From Leguminivora glycinivorella (lineage: Eukaryota; Arthropoda; Insecta; Lepidoptera; Tortricidae), in the NCBI RefSeq assembly GCF_023078275.1, contig NC_062992.1, positions 9,995,706 through 10,059,705 of the forward strand: a DNA stretch of 64,000 bases, in the 5' to 3' direction. Of the stretch, positions 1 through 10,286 are shown one piece after another. Position numbers and translations under genes: made by a program. Below the pieces are notes generated by a model that was not told where the DNA came from, made no database searches, and saw only the letters and a list, made by a program, of their open reading frames with translations. Numbering within the stretch: position 1 is the first letter of the stretch; every line of letters begins with the position of its first letter.

Positions 1-147
1 AACACCTATAAAATCCAATAATTTGTTTAATGGTTTAGTACTATAACTATTGTATTAATTTCATTGTGTCCCTAACATTGCTTTTACACTTTATTGAGTA
101 TTTTTTTCATAAAAAATTGATTTTATTTGTAACATTTCTGAACACTA
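1..147. other. AT-rich sequence, no gene seen
   Basis: Low-complexity AT-rich DNA up to the 4-bp target duplication (ACTA, 144-147) of the following MITE. No coding signal seen. Confidence 0.6.
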
Positions 148-472
148 GGGCCATTTTTTTCAAAGTTGTCCACCCCACTTTTTTTTTGGATTTGGATTTT
201 TTTTATGTGGTTTCCACTCAGATTCGCGAGCTCTTTCAAGTCTAATAGGAGAAAAAAAGTGTCCCAAGGTTTTTTTCCCATTCCGTTACCATTTTTTCAT
301 ACATTTTGTATGGCGGTAACGGAATGGAAGGTTCGAAAAAATGTATGGAAATCTTGGGACATTTTTTTTCTCCTATCAGGATCGAAAGAGCTCGCGATTC
401 TGAGTATTAATCGCGTAAAAAATACCCATGTTACAAAAAAAGTGGGGTGGACAACTTTGAAAAAAATGGCCC
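148..472. mobile_element. Palindromic MITE (family P1)
   Basis: A near-perfect palindrome of about 325 bp. The left end reads GGGCCATTTTTTTCAAAG and the right end is its reverse complement. The arms meet near 310. It is flanked on both sides by ACTA (144-147 and 473-476), which is a good 4-bp target duplication. The open frame across it is only a by-product of the palindrome. A more decayed copy at 45911-46199 has landed inside a duplicated pacifastin exon. No transposase is encoded, so it is non-autonomous; the superfamily is not clear. Confidence 0.85.
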
Positions 473-1032
473 ACTAATGGAAGTAAGTACTAGAAGTACT
501 ACATGTGTATAAATAATACCACCTAATTAGAAATAAATATGTACCATTGATAATGCACTTAGGTATACGAATTTTAAAGAAGGGAGAAGATAATAGATAA
601 TGAAAGATGTTCTATCATATTCTTTAGTGTCATTATCAAACTATATTGTAATGTTAATTTTAATACACGATAGTTTGTACATTGCATGAGAGTTTAACAG
701 TAAAGGTCAAAGACCTGTATTTATTCATTGTATAAGAAGGAAGATGTAGTGGGTATACTTATAAACATAATGTGGGTACTTGGGTAAATGCACGATAGTT
801 AATAAACCAGTCATACGCCATCAGCTGTTTGATTTACATCTCGCTCCATACTACAGTAATCAAAATAGGCACAGTATAAAGCAGTAATAACTCTTCTAAC
901 AAACTTCACTCCGAGTGGTGTGTCGAAAACTACTCTCCATATGCACCGAATACATGCGAAACTGGTAAGTATTGGGCTGGACAGTCGGGGCCGCGTTCGC
1001 GCGCTGTGTTGACGTGTTGAGTTCGGGAGAAA
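473..1032. other. No gene seen
   Basis: AT-rich sequence without a recognisable exon, RNA gene or known repeat. Confidence 0.5.
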
Positions 1033-1150
1033 ATGACGTCAGCACCGAAGACATATTTTCGTTACTGTAGTGTTTATGGGTGTATGGAGAACAGTTCTCA
1101 AAATGCGGAAATGTCAGAATGTTCTTTAGAATTCCTAGACACCCAGAAAA
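1033..1150 (+). pseudogene. THAP-domain-like exon fragment, frameshifted
   Basis: The ATG at 1033 follows a locally CpG-rich stretch. The frame reads YCSVYGC then NSSQNAEM, which resembles the start of a THAP zinc finger (C-x4-C). The THAP continuation FFRIPRHPEK is present just downstream but in another frame, so about 1 nt has been lost or 2 gained near 1105-1115. The segment ends at a good donor (GTAAGT at 1151). THAP domains occur in host DNA-binding proteins and in P-element-like transposases; which one this comes from is not visible. No second exon was found. Confidence 0.4.
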
Positions 1151-1328
1151 GTAAGTGGTTGTTATATTTTTTGCAGTGTTAGGTACATTATTGCTTACGT
1201 AAATGGCGTAAAAGTGAGATTTAAAGCTAGAATGACACATTAAAATCAATAAGGATTTATCTGTAACGACATTTAGGTAGATGCTGCGATCTATCTAGCT
1301 CGAAAGTTTGGTACCTACTTTTTATATA

Positions 1329-1480
1329 TTTTTTTTTATACAACGTCGGTGGCAAACAAGTATACGGTCCGCCTGATGTAAAGCGGTCACCGTAACCTAT
1401 GGACGCCTGCAACTCAAACAGTGTCACATGCGCGTTGCCACCCCATTAGAAACTTGTACACTCCCTTTTGCTGTGTGCCT
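1329..1480 (+). repeat. Interspersed repeat, ACGTCGGTGGCAAACAAG type
   Basis: Matches the copy at 63398-63545 along about 150 bp, including GCGGTCACCGTAACCTATGG. A shorter relative is at about 16225-16275. It is the kind of repeat found scattered in lepidopteran genomes, probably the 3' part of a non-LTR retrotransposon. Confidence 0.6.
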
Positions 1481-1768
1481 ACTTAAATATTGTGCAAACA
1501 TCTATTCAAACATTTTATGTAAATACGATTTCGTCAGTATTTAAGAAACAAACACGTACTTGAATCTTTATTAGATAAAAAGGTAGAAAGAGCGTTGGTA
1601 CTAGCATAGCGCCATACACAGTTACTACGAGTAGGTCAGTAGCACAGGTACAACCCTGCGTGACCTTGCGCAGTAGTAACGACCGCGTCGCCGCTGCCGG
1701 AGATTAACTACTGATTTATCCTTATACTGTGAAATAGGTATGTAATTTTTTTACTCACATTTATCTAT

Positions 1769-1949
1769 CCATACTAATATTATAAATGTGAAAGTATTTC
1801 TGTTTGTTTGTCCGTCTTTCACGGCAAAACGGAGCGACGAATTGACGTGATTTTTTAAAGTGGAGATAGTTGAAGGAATGGAGAGTGACATAGGCTACTT
1901 TTTGTCTCTTTTTAACGCGAGCGAAGCCGCGTGCAAAAGCTATTATAAT
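1769..1949 (+). repeat. Interspersed repeat, CATACTAATATTATAAATG type
   Basis: Begins CCATACTAATATTATAAATG, contains GTCCGTCTTTCACGGCAAAA and ends GCGAGCGAAGCCGCG. Same family as 11150-11392 (+), 44690-44805 (-) and 50466-50702 (-). It lacks the central part seen in the copy at 11150. No coding capacity. Confidence 0.7.
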
Positions 1950-2289
1950 ATAAAGCTGCAACACGACTGACATTTTTCCAAAAATAGCCAGAAGGAGGTT
2001 CCGCCGGTGGCAGTGTTTAGTGTGGCCGTATAGAGGTTTTTCCTGCGACCCTATAGAAATCCGACCGTCGGTCTACCTATTCCGGGTAAAAAAATATTGG
2101 ACGGCCTGGCCAAACGGCGGGAGATAGCCGGGGGGTGTTCGACCAAATGTCATAGAGGATCTTGGGCTGTTTTTGACGCCGCCATTTTTTTCTAAGTGGC
2201 CGACTATTTTTGACGATTTTTCAAGTTTGTCGTAGAGCACTCAAATTTTGGTCGTAGAATCTCCAAGCAGCCTTGATTGGAATGAAATA

Positions 2290-2800
2290 AATTTTTTTTG
2301 GAAAAACCGGCCAAGAGCGTGTCGGGCCATGCTCAGTGTAGAGTTCCGTAGTTTTCCGTATTTTTCTCAAAAGCTACTGAACCTATCAAATTCAAAATAA
2401 TTTTCATAGAAAGTCTTTATACAGTTCTACTTTTGTGATTTTTTAAATATTTTTTAAACATATTATGATTCATAAGTTAGAGGGGGGGGGACACACTTTT
2501 TTTTCCTTTAGGATCGATTATTTCCGAAAATATTAATATTACCAAAAAACGATTTTATTAAACCGTTATTCAAATACCTATCCAACAATATATCACACGT
2601 TGGGGTTAGAATAAAAAGAAAACCAGTCCCCGCTTTACGTTTTATTTTACCACTTTGTCGGCGTGATTGATATATATATTGGTACCAAATTTCAACTTTC
2701 TAGTGCTAACGGTTACTGAGATTATCCGCGGACGGACAGACGGACAGACAGACATGGCAAAACTATAAGGGTTCCTAGTTGACTACGGAATCCTAAAACT
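2290..2800 (-). repeat. Interspersed repeat, GGGTTCCGTAG type
   Basis: About 500 bp matching 58739-59280 in opposite orientation. Both copies share the terminal GGTTCCGTAG motif at each end and an internal purine run (GGGGGGGG), and both contain the CCGTCCGTC/GACGGACGGAC microsatellite. Non-coding, origin unknown. Confidence 0.65.
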
Positions 2801-3560
2801 GCTGCAAATGTGAGAAAACTGGCCACTTTTGTTTTATATGGCAACTTTTAAATCGTAAAAGTTAGCCGGGGGTGCTCGACCAAATTAATGTCATACAAGT
2901 CTCGGAGTAGAAAAAAGTTGTACTTAAAAATAATTCAAAATGGCTACTAATAATACTACTAATACTTTTTTTTTATTTCAAAATGGTCCTAGCGCGCTGA
3001 GATTTGGCATACGAGTGGATGGCCACCTCAAAATTAGTATTCAAAAAGAATATTTTTGAAAAATTCAAAATGGCGGCCTTTGAGGGCCAATTGAAATTTG
3101 TGTGGAGGTTTTTTTTAGTCGCCATGGTTCCATAATAATACAAATAAGTTAAAAGTGCTTGAACAAATGTTGTACAGTCATCTGAGATCCATCGAATGAC
3201 ATTTAAAAATAAAACAAAATAGCCGACTTTTTTTTTATATTTCAAAATGGTCCGAGCGCGCTGAAATTCGGCACACGGGTGGACAGCCGCCTCAAGATTA
3301 GTATACAAAGTGGCGGTCTTTGAAGGCAAATTGAAATTTGTATGGAAGTTTTTTTAATAACCATATCTCCGTAACGGTTGGAAAAAGTTCAAAAAAGCTT
3401 GAACTACACTATTTCAAAATGGCCGACTTTGATTTTTTTATCTTCGGTCCGAGCGCGGTAAAATTTGGCACGAGGTAAAACCGGAGGCCAAAAATAGGAA
3501 TGAGAATTTTTTTTTGGGAAAGTCAAAAACGGTGGCGTAACGGTGTAACGTTAATCGATC
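2801..3560. repeat. Diverged tandem repeat with CAAAATGGCCGAC motifs
   Basis: Two and a half degenerate units of roughly 200-260 bp (starting near 2965, 3230 and 3430). Each has the order TTTCAAAATGGTCC, GAGCGCGCTGA, GGCAC or GGCAT, then CAAATTGAAATTTGT. Related sequence lies before 2290, so the GGGTTCCGTAG-type repeat seems inserted into this array. Confidence 0.55.
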
Positions 3561-3660
3561 ATTCATTGGGGTTGTTTCTTTTTTAAATATAAGAAATACA
3601 TGATTAAAAATTGTCTTATTTAAAAGTCCTTTTGTAATCTATGTATTATTTCTCAATGTT

Positions 3661-4272
3661 CAGATTTGAGGAGTTTGGTTCTGACCATCATCAGCAGCTC
3701 CACTGCACCAAATGTCACTGTTCTGGACGAGAGTGCACGCTGTTCTTATAAAAATACCAAAGTCACTATAAGCGTGCCGTTCAGATTTGAGGAGTTTGGT
3801 TCTGGCCATCATCAGCAGTTCCACTGCACCAAATGTCACTGTTCTGGACGAAAGTGCACGCTGTTCTTGTAAAAATACCAAAGTCACTATAAGCGTGCCG
3901 TTCAGATTTGAGGAGTTTGGTTCTGGCCATCATCAGCAGTTCCACTGCACCAAATGTCACTGTTCTGGACGAAAGTGCACGCTGTTCTTGTAAAAATACC
4001 AAAGTCACTATAAACGTGCCGTTCAGATTTGAGGAGTCCGGTTCTGACCATCATCAGCAGTTCCACTGCACCAAATGTCACTGTTCTGGATGTAAGTGCA
4101 TGCTGTTCTTAGAAAAATACCAAAGTCACTATAAGCGTGCCGTTCAGATTTGAAGAGTTCCGTTCTGGCCATCATCAGCAGTTCCACTGCACCAAATGTC
4201 ACTGTTCCGTACGTAAATGCATGCTGTTCCTTTAAAAACACAAAAATCACCATATGTACACCTTTCAGATTT
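3661..4272 (+). repeat. 121-bp minisatellite, five copies
   Basis: Five head-to-tail units start at 3661, 3782, 3903, 4024 and 4145, each opening with CAGATTTGAGGAGT or CAGATTTGAAGAGT. The first four are most alike; the fifth is more diverged. A sixth partial unit begins near 4266 and passes into a conserved non-repeated tail. Open frames seen here on both strands shift with the unit and are not genes. Confidence 0.9.
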
Positions 4273-4525
4273 GAGGAGTTCCCTCGATTTCTCCAGGATC
4301 GCATCATCAGAACTGGGTTCTGAGAAAAGTGGGACCAATCTGTATGCATATTCATTCAATAAAAAAAATTTTTTTTTCAAAATCGATCCAGTAACGACGG
4401 AGATATCGAGGAACAAACATAAAATAAAAAACATACAGACGACTTGAGAACCGTCCTTCTTGAAAGATTTGAGGCGACGGTTAAAAACACTACGTGACGT
4501 CACGCGAGGCAAGTCCATTGGGCGT
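4273..4525. repeat. Tail of the minisatellite-bearing repeat
   Basis: Single-copy continuation of the last minisatellite unit (GAGGAGTTCCCTCGATTTC at about 4274). I infer it is the body of a mobile element in which one segment was amplified to make the array. Possibly a non-autonomous Helitron; I cannot show the ends. Confidence 0.35.
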
Positions 4526-4692
4526 TTTTTTTTACTATGATGCAGTTTTACTTAGTGTTTTGTATTCGGTAACAGTTATATGACTTCACCTCCTTAAATA
4601 TTGCCGGTTATAAAAAGTACATCCTGTATTTTGCTTTATAATCCTGTATTTTATACAGATAAATTCCTCACCGTTTTATGATATAATATTTT

Positions 4693-4742
4693 GAAGTACA
4701 TGTGGGCATAGACGTACCTACGTCGATGCCCACATGTACTTC
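4693..4742. other. Short perfect hairpin
   Basis: GAAGTACATGTGGGCAT (17 nt) pairs with its reverse complement, then after one mismatch GACGTA pairs with TACGTC around a 2-nt centre. It lies between the minisatellite and the mariner. Could be a tiny foldback remnant. Confidence 0.7.
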
Positions 4743-4805
4743 AATATAAAATATAAATAATCGGCGGTGCGTGTGTTAGCTCATTGAATTATATATTATT
4801 TTATA

Positions 4806-6061
4806 TTGGGTTGGCACAAAAGTAATGACACACTCTACAAAACTCTATACATTTCCTTTCTTAAGTTAATTGTTTTCGATAATATTCTAGTATGTTGTAG
4901 AACATTCTAGGTACTTCTAATGTGAGGGTATATAAAGCCGCCCTCGTGATTGGTTTAGTTAGATTGAAATAAAATGGACGAGCGACAAGTTCAAACACTT
5001 TACTTATACGAGTACTTGTTAGGCCACAGTGCGCGGGCTGCGGCTGACAATATCAACACTGCATTGGGCGCTGGAAGTACAAGCCATGCCACGGTGTCCA
5101 GATGGTTTGACCGTTTTAAATCAGGAGACAGGAGCCTTGAAAGTCAGTCACGCTCAGGGCGACCACCTGCATTCAATGATGACGATTTACGCCGCGAACT
5201 ACAGTCGAATCCTGATGCTACTACTCGTGAATTAGCGGAAGCACTTAACTGCAGTCACCACGCTGTGGAATACCATCTGCATGAGCTTGGGTATCGAAAA
5301 GTTTTGGCTCGATGGGTACCACACATCCTTACCGACGCCAGTCGTGCAGTCCGTGTCGCCATCTGTCAATCACTTTTGCTGCGACCCCGACGTAAAGAGT
5401 TTTTGACTGATCTGGTTACGGGAGATGAATTATGGATTTATTATGAGAACGATACACGTCGTGCTTTTTGGCTGCCTCGAGAAGAAACGCCACCAACTCA
5501 ACCGGTGCTGAGTCAAAAGAACCGCTTAAAAGTTTTGCTTTGTTGTTTCTGGGACTCGCAAGGCATGCTGTTTCATGAACTATTACACAATGAAACTGTA
5601 AACGCTAACAAATATTCAACACAGCTAACCGAACTATCTTCTGCTATCAAGAAAAAACGACGAAGACGAGCCACTGTAATTTTACTACATGATAACGCTC
5701 GACCTCATGTCGCATCTACCGTTCGCCAACAGCTGCAGAACTTGGGCTGGGAGACGATACCCCACCCACCTTATTCTCCAGACCTCGCACCATCAGACTT
5801 TCATTTGTTTAGAGCCCTGAAACGACATTTGCGGGGTAAACAATTCAATGATTTCCATGATGTACAGGTGGAGTTGAACAACTTTTTCGAGGCACAGCCA
5901 TCAGAGTTCTGGGCGAAAGGCATCCAAACTTTGCCGGATCGTTGGCAAGAAGTCATAGATGCTAATGGTGATTACATCATCGACTAAGCTTTTTGTATTG
6001 TAATAATAATAAAAAATATAAAACGTAAACCAAGTGTCTCATTACTTTTGTGCCAACCCAA
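4806..6061 (+). mobile_element. Mariner transposon, apparently intact
   Basis: 1256 bp between TA dinucleotides (4804-4805 and 6062-6063). The terminal inverted repeats are about 29 bp, beginning TTGGGTTGGCACAAAAGTAA on each strand, with one or two mismatches. One uninterrupted transposase gene lies inside. Ends, target duplication and open frame are all preserved, so the insertion is young and may be autonomous. Confidence 0.93.
4974..5987 (+). CDS. Mariner transposase (DD34D)
   Basis: Catalyses cut-and-paste movement of the surrounding element in the nucleus by binding the inverted repeats. The protein is 337 aa, close to the usual 340-350 aa. The N-terminal third holds two helix-turn-helix regions (RAAADNINTALG near 20-33; TTRELAEALNCSHHAVEYHL near 82-101). 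The linker has the family motif WVPHIL near 114. The catalytic triad is VTGDELW (first Asp near 149), LLHDNARPH (second Asp) and YSPDLAPSDFHLF (third Asp) with exactly 34 residues between the last two, which defines mariner. There are no stops or frameshifts. The ATG at 4974 sits 168 bp from the left end, as expected. It is independent of neighbouring genes and lies upstream of the HADHB exons. Confidence 0.95.
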   Translation: MDERQVQTLYLYEYLLGHSARAAADNINTALGAGSTSHATVSRWFDRFKSGDRSLESQSRSGRPPAFNDDDLRRELQSNPDATTRELAEALNCSHHAVEYHLHELGYRKVLARWVPHILTDASRAVRVAICQSLLLRPRRKEFLTDLVTGDELWIYYENDTRRAFWLPREETPPTQPVLSQKNRLKVLLCCFWDSQGMLFHELLHNETVNANKYSTQLTELSSAIKKKRRRRATVILLHDNARPHVASTVRQQLQNLGWETIPHPPYSPDLAPSDFHLFRALKRHLRGKQFNDFHDVQVELNNFFEAQPSEFWAKGIQTLPDRWQEVIDANGDYIID

Positions 6062-7059
6062 TATATGTGGATTCATATTGAAAGATAAGCGCTCTTCAAT
6101 CTGCATAGTGAGTGACACGCTTAATATAAGTATAATTTTAAAGTAAGAAGATAAATCGACTAATTATTTGGCAGTAGTAGTAGTAGATTCCACGTTGCAT
6201 ACTAAATTTATTATTTAGAAATGAAATTATTTTATTGATGCATGTGGAAAATAGGTATATTTAATTAAAATTGCTACTCTAGTGGTCTTATCAAATACAA
6301 CCTTTTCAGGCTTAGCATTAAATAGCGTGATTCGGGCGCACAGTTGAAATAAATTTGCGTTTTGTACGCAACGTGCGGTTTGTCGAATATCGAGAGAGGT
6401 CATTGCCCTTCCCTGCTCCCGCGCCACGGCCGCGCGGACGCGCCCGCTTGACTTGATCGAACGCAAATATTAATACCGTATTATTTTTCGAAGCATTCTA
6501 TTAAACTGACCCAAATTCATGTATCTTATTTACCCTGTCTTTTTAGTTATTAAGATGTGAACTCTAGTAACTTTAATATTTTTTTGTAATGGTAAGAACC
6601 TATTTTAGCTAAATTATCGCAAATTTTATAAAGCATTGGAGTAGAAAAACACAATTTCAGTTTATTGATATATTTAAAGGAGGTAATGCGGCTTTACTAA
6701 TTTTTTTTAACATGAATATTTTTTTGCGTCTGTTTCGCTAGGTATGACAAATTGTCATATAGCATTCGAGGAAATTAACACAAACTACGTATACACGCTA
6801 AAAATGTCATACTAAATGCATTACAGTTACATTTTTATTTCTCGAATATTTTTTTGACCACATTAGGTGAAATTAAAAATTATAACCACAAATTACCAAA
6901 TTACTGAAAAAGCACCCTAGGGAATGTGACCCAAAACGAAATATTAAATTTTATATGTTAGCAAAGTATTTATAAACGAAAACAAAATCAACTTTAATAT
7001 TTTTTTGAACTTAGGACCCAAAATATAGCCAGCGCCGCAGGGCACTAGTTTGTACTGAG
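6062..7059. other. No gene seen
   Basis: AT-rich. A short GC-rich patch at about 6400-6455 has no recognisable exon. Nothing else can be supported. Confidence 0.5.
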
Positions 7060-9554
7060 GGCGATTCTACTATATTCTTCAATCAATTAGAATTATTGCT
7101 TAGCTCAATTATAAATGAAAATGCCCATATTTTGATAATGAGTGATGTGAATATCGATTTACTACAAACATCCAAGCAGAAGCGTGAACTACTGGGCCTT
7201 TTGGACTTATTTAACCTTAAATCGCATGTCAACTTTCCTACAAGAGTTCAGGGAACGTCTAAAACGTGTTTAGATCACGGCTACGCTGATCTCATGAGGG
7301 ATCAATTAAAATCATACCCCATCGATCGTGCGGTCAGTGATCATTTTGCAGTGTGTGTTGAAATAAATATTCCTGATAACAATCATCGCCCTAGCTACTG
7401 CTTACAGCGGCCACTGACTCAAAACAAACTACTATTTTTTTTGGACTTAATCAGCCATATTGACTGGCTAAACTTAGCGAATGGGAATGTCAATTTCGAT
7501 AGCGTTATGACGGCCGTTGCAAACAAGTTTAATTATTACTTTCCACTAAAAAAAGTCGCAATTGCGCATAAAGAGAAATCATGGTGCGATGATAGAACTA
7601 ATGAAAGTAAAAACTTTGTTCAACTTTTGGCAATGCTGCGGAGATTTTACCCAGAAAATACAGAGCTAAATAATTTATTCCTGTCTAGTAAATGCAAACA
7701 TGACGGTTTGTTAAAAAAGGTAAAAAGAGAATACTTAAACCGCTCGATGGCTAATGCATCAAACTCTTCCAGGTCCCTTTGGCGCATGATTAAATCTCAA
7801 ACAAACAAGGGGCCGCGGGGGGGCGACACGCTGGCCGTGCTGCGGCACGCAGTTTGCGGACCTACTGGTTCGAACATCCAACTCGCCGAATCACTCAATG
7901 CGTATTATCTGTCAGTCGTGCGTGATACACCTCAGAGACCTAATTCCTAATGCAATGAGTTACCTGCGTATGAATGTTCCGTGTGTGGCGAGAACGATGT
8001 TCCTCACGCCGTTTACAGTTGGGGAACTCATGGCAATAATAAAACAGATAAAGCCTAAGGCGACTAAAGATATATATGGCCTACCGACGCATATATTACG
8101 TGGCCTCCCAGCAAATCTTCTGCATGCTTTGTGCTTTTTATTTAACCAGTCCGCGTGTAACGGAAACTATCCATTCACTCTAAAGAAAATCAAGGTAACA
8201 CCGGTTTATAAAGGAAAGGGTTCTAAGAAAGAACAAAAATGTTATAGACCCATATCCATTGTCCCGGCTGTGTCAAAAATGTTCGAGATGGGATTGTGCA
8301 ATCGATTGAATAAATTCTTAACCATGAATAACTCACTATGTAAACAGCAGCACGCTTACCAAACCGGTAAATCTACGATCGGTGCCACTCGACTTTTGTT
8401 AAGTACTGTAATAGGCCATCTAGAAAATAAGAAGCGTGTAGCTGCTGTTTTCTTTGATCTATCGCGTGCGTTCGATCTTGTCGACCACAATCTCATCGAG
8501 AACAAATTAGAGCATTACGGCGTCCGTGGGATTGCTCAGAAGATCATCATGTCGTTCTTGAGTGACAGGGAGCAAGCCACGGATGTAAATAACGAACGAT
8601 CGAGCCTTAACCCGATAGGTGATAGATCTGTGCCCCAGGGATCAAATATAGGAAATAATATATTTCTTATCCTAATGAACGATCTTCCCTTCGACTCGCC
8701 TATTGTAGACTTTGTAATGTACGCCGACGACATCTGTGCCATCGTGAATGCAGAAAGTAGGGGCATACTGCTAAGAAATGTCCAGATTGTCATTCAACGC
8801 CTTTCGGATTGGTTCACTGTAAACGGAATGGTTCTAAACCTTGAAAAAACAAGCTCCATAGAATTCAACTTGAAACAAGGCGCGGATGCCGCGAACTCCT
8901 CGAATTCGGTACTTGTGCAAGATACTACCATCACTTTTGTTGCACATGCGCGGTTCTTAGGTTTTACTCTGGATTCTGGTCTGAGGTGGCATGAACATAT
9001 CGACAAGATATGCACAAAACTGAATTCGGCCTATTACATAATATCTCGGCTTATGCCTATCCTGTCTAAGGAAAACCTAATGATAGCCTACCATGCATAC
9101 TGTCATTTTGTGTTGTCGTATGGTTTGGATTTGTGGGGCTTGGCTGCTGACAGGGACAGGCCATTCCTAATACAAAAGAAAATTATTAGAAAAATGGCGC
9201 GAGCCGCCCCTGATGCGCCGGCTCGTCAGTTATTTATTGACCTCCGTATCCTTACTTTACCCTGTATGCTGATTTTGGAGGTAGGCAAATATGTGAGGCA
9301 TAATCTGAGTATGTTTCCAAGAAAAAATTGGACCAGCAATCGCTTCCGTGACCAGAGGCAATACGATTTAGAATTGCCAATACATAGACTTAAAAAAAAC
9401 CGCCCTTTCCTTACATGTATTAGGACCTAAACTTTATAATAAGATCCCAGTATGTATTAAAGCTGCACGCACCAACTTAGGGTTTGTTCTAAAACTAAAA
9501 TCCCATTTAATCCAAAAGGCCTATTATTCAGTAGCTGAATTCTTGGATGAATAG
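7060..9554 (+). pseudogene. LINE ORF2 (endonuclease C-terminus and reverse transcriptase), frameshifted
   Basis: Frame 1 (to 7950) carries the end of an APE-type endonuclease: IMSDVNIDLL, then the SDHFAV motif. Frame 2 (about 7930-9430) carries reverse transcriptase: FFDLSRAFDLVDH (palm) and the catalytic FVMYADDI box near 8716. Similarity continues in a third frame from about 9400 to the stop at 9552 (GPKLYNKIP). So there are two frameshifts, one near 7930-7945 and one near the A-run at about 9391. The enzyme would nick target DNA and reverse-transcribe the element RNA; this copy cannot make it. Confidence 0.85.
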
Positions 9555-9750
9555 AACAATAGAACACAAAAATTGTTTCAATGTTTTAATTGAGATCAAA
9601 TGCTAATTTAGTCATTGCTATATTTATTATGACACCCATCATTTTTGACATTTTGTATTATTCCTTTGTAAATAATATACCTATGTACCTAATTGTAAGA
9701 CTGACGATGTATAATTAATACAAATAAATGAATATGAATATATGAATATG
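7060..9750 (+). mobile_element. 5'-truncated Jockey/CR1-type LINE
   Basis: Non-LTR retrotransposon. It starts inside the endonuclease domain (5' truncation, normal for LINEs), continues through reverse transcriptase and ends with a short 3' UTR and a tail of ATGAATATGAA-type repeats near 9725-9750. Truncation and two frameshifts make it a dead copy. The left edge is approximate. Confidence 0.85.
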
Positions 9751-9920
9751 TGTCTGTCTGTCTGTCTGTCTGTGTGTGTGTCTGTGGCATCGTAGCTCCC
9801 GAACGGATGGACCGATTTAGATTTAGTTTTTTTTGTCTGAAAGCTGAGTTAGTCGGGAGTGTTCTTAGCCATGTTTCATGAAAATCGGTTTACTATGTCG
9901 CGATCAGGGGGTTTTTTCAA
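9751..9920 (-). repeat. TGTC microsatellite plus interspersed repeat (family R1)
   Basis: A TGTC/TGTG run (9751-9785) followed by GGACCGATTTAGATTTAG and CTGAGTTAGTCGGGAGTG. The reverse complement is at 34990-35660 (split by an insertion) and a related copy is at 61376-61582. Non-coding. Confidence 0.65.
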
Positions 9921-10208
9921 AATTTCAATTTTGTGGTTATTACGACACGCAATTCTTCTAATACTTCTGAAGACGCTAAGAAAGTGAAGTTGTGTTTGTT
10001 AACTGGCTATTTTCTCGAGCTTTAAGGATTTTATTGAAATAGCTGTCATACAATGCAAAACCATGTCGTAAGCAACGTTCTCGTGGAATGCCCCATGAGT
10101 GGAACCTAACTAGAAACTCTGGTGAATGAGTGCTGTTTTCTTTCTCAATACCTTTTTAGCTTTACCCAGTATGGAGACAGACCTGCTGATTATTTGGTGT
10201 TGTTTCAG

Positions 10209-10286
10209 GTTGGCTCGCCCGATATGTCCAAGTGGAATAACTGGGGAGGCTCTCTGTCCATTGGTCACCCCTTCGCTGCCACTGGT
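10209..10286 (+). CDS. HADHB: HADHB penultimate exon
   Basis: 78 nt, 26 codons, phase 0 at both ends. Acceptor TGTTTCAG before 10209 and donor GTAAGT at 10287. Encodes [14 protein letters not shown] followed by [12 protein letters not shown], with the GHP active-site His. Confidence 0.92.

Noticed and set aside
166..477. 103-aa open frame on +
   Set aside because: It is the palindromic P1 MITE read through; the same sequence on both strands gives open frames.
896..1249. 117-aa open frame on -
   Set aside because: Overlaps the THAP-like segment on the other strand and shows no domain.
3661..4272. CRISPR-like array
   Set aside because: Units are contiguous with no variable spacers, and the genome is eukaryotic. 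The same holds for the 97-bp array.
3660..4355. Several open frames on both strands
   Set aside because: All follow the 121-bp unit and shift with it; minisatellite by-products.
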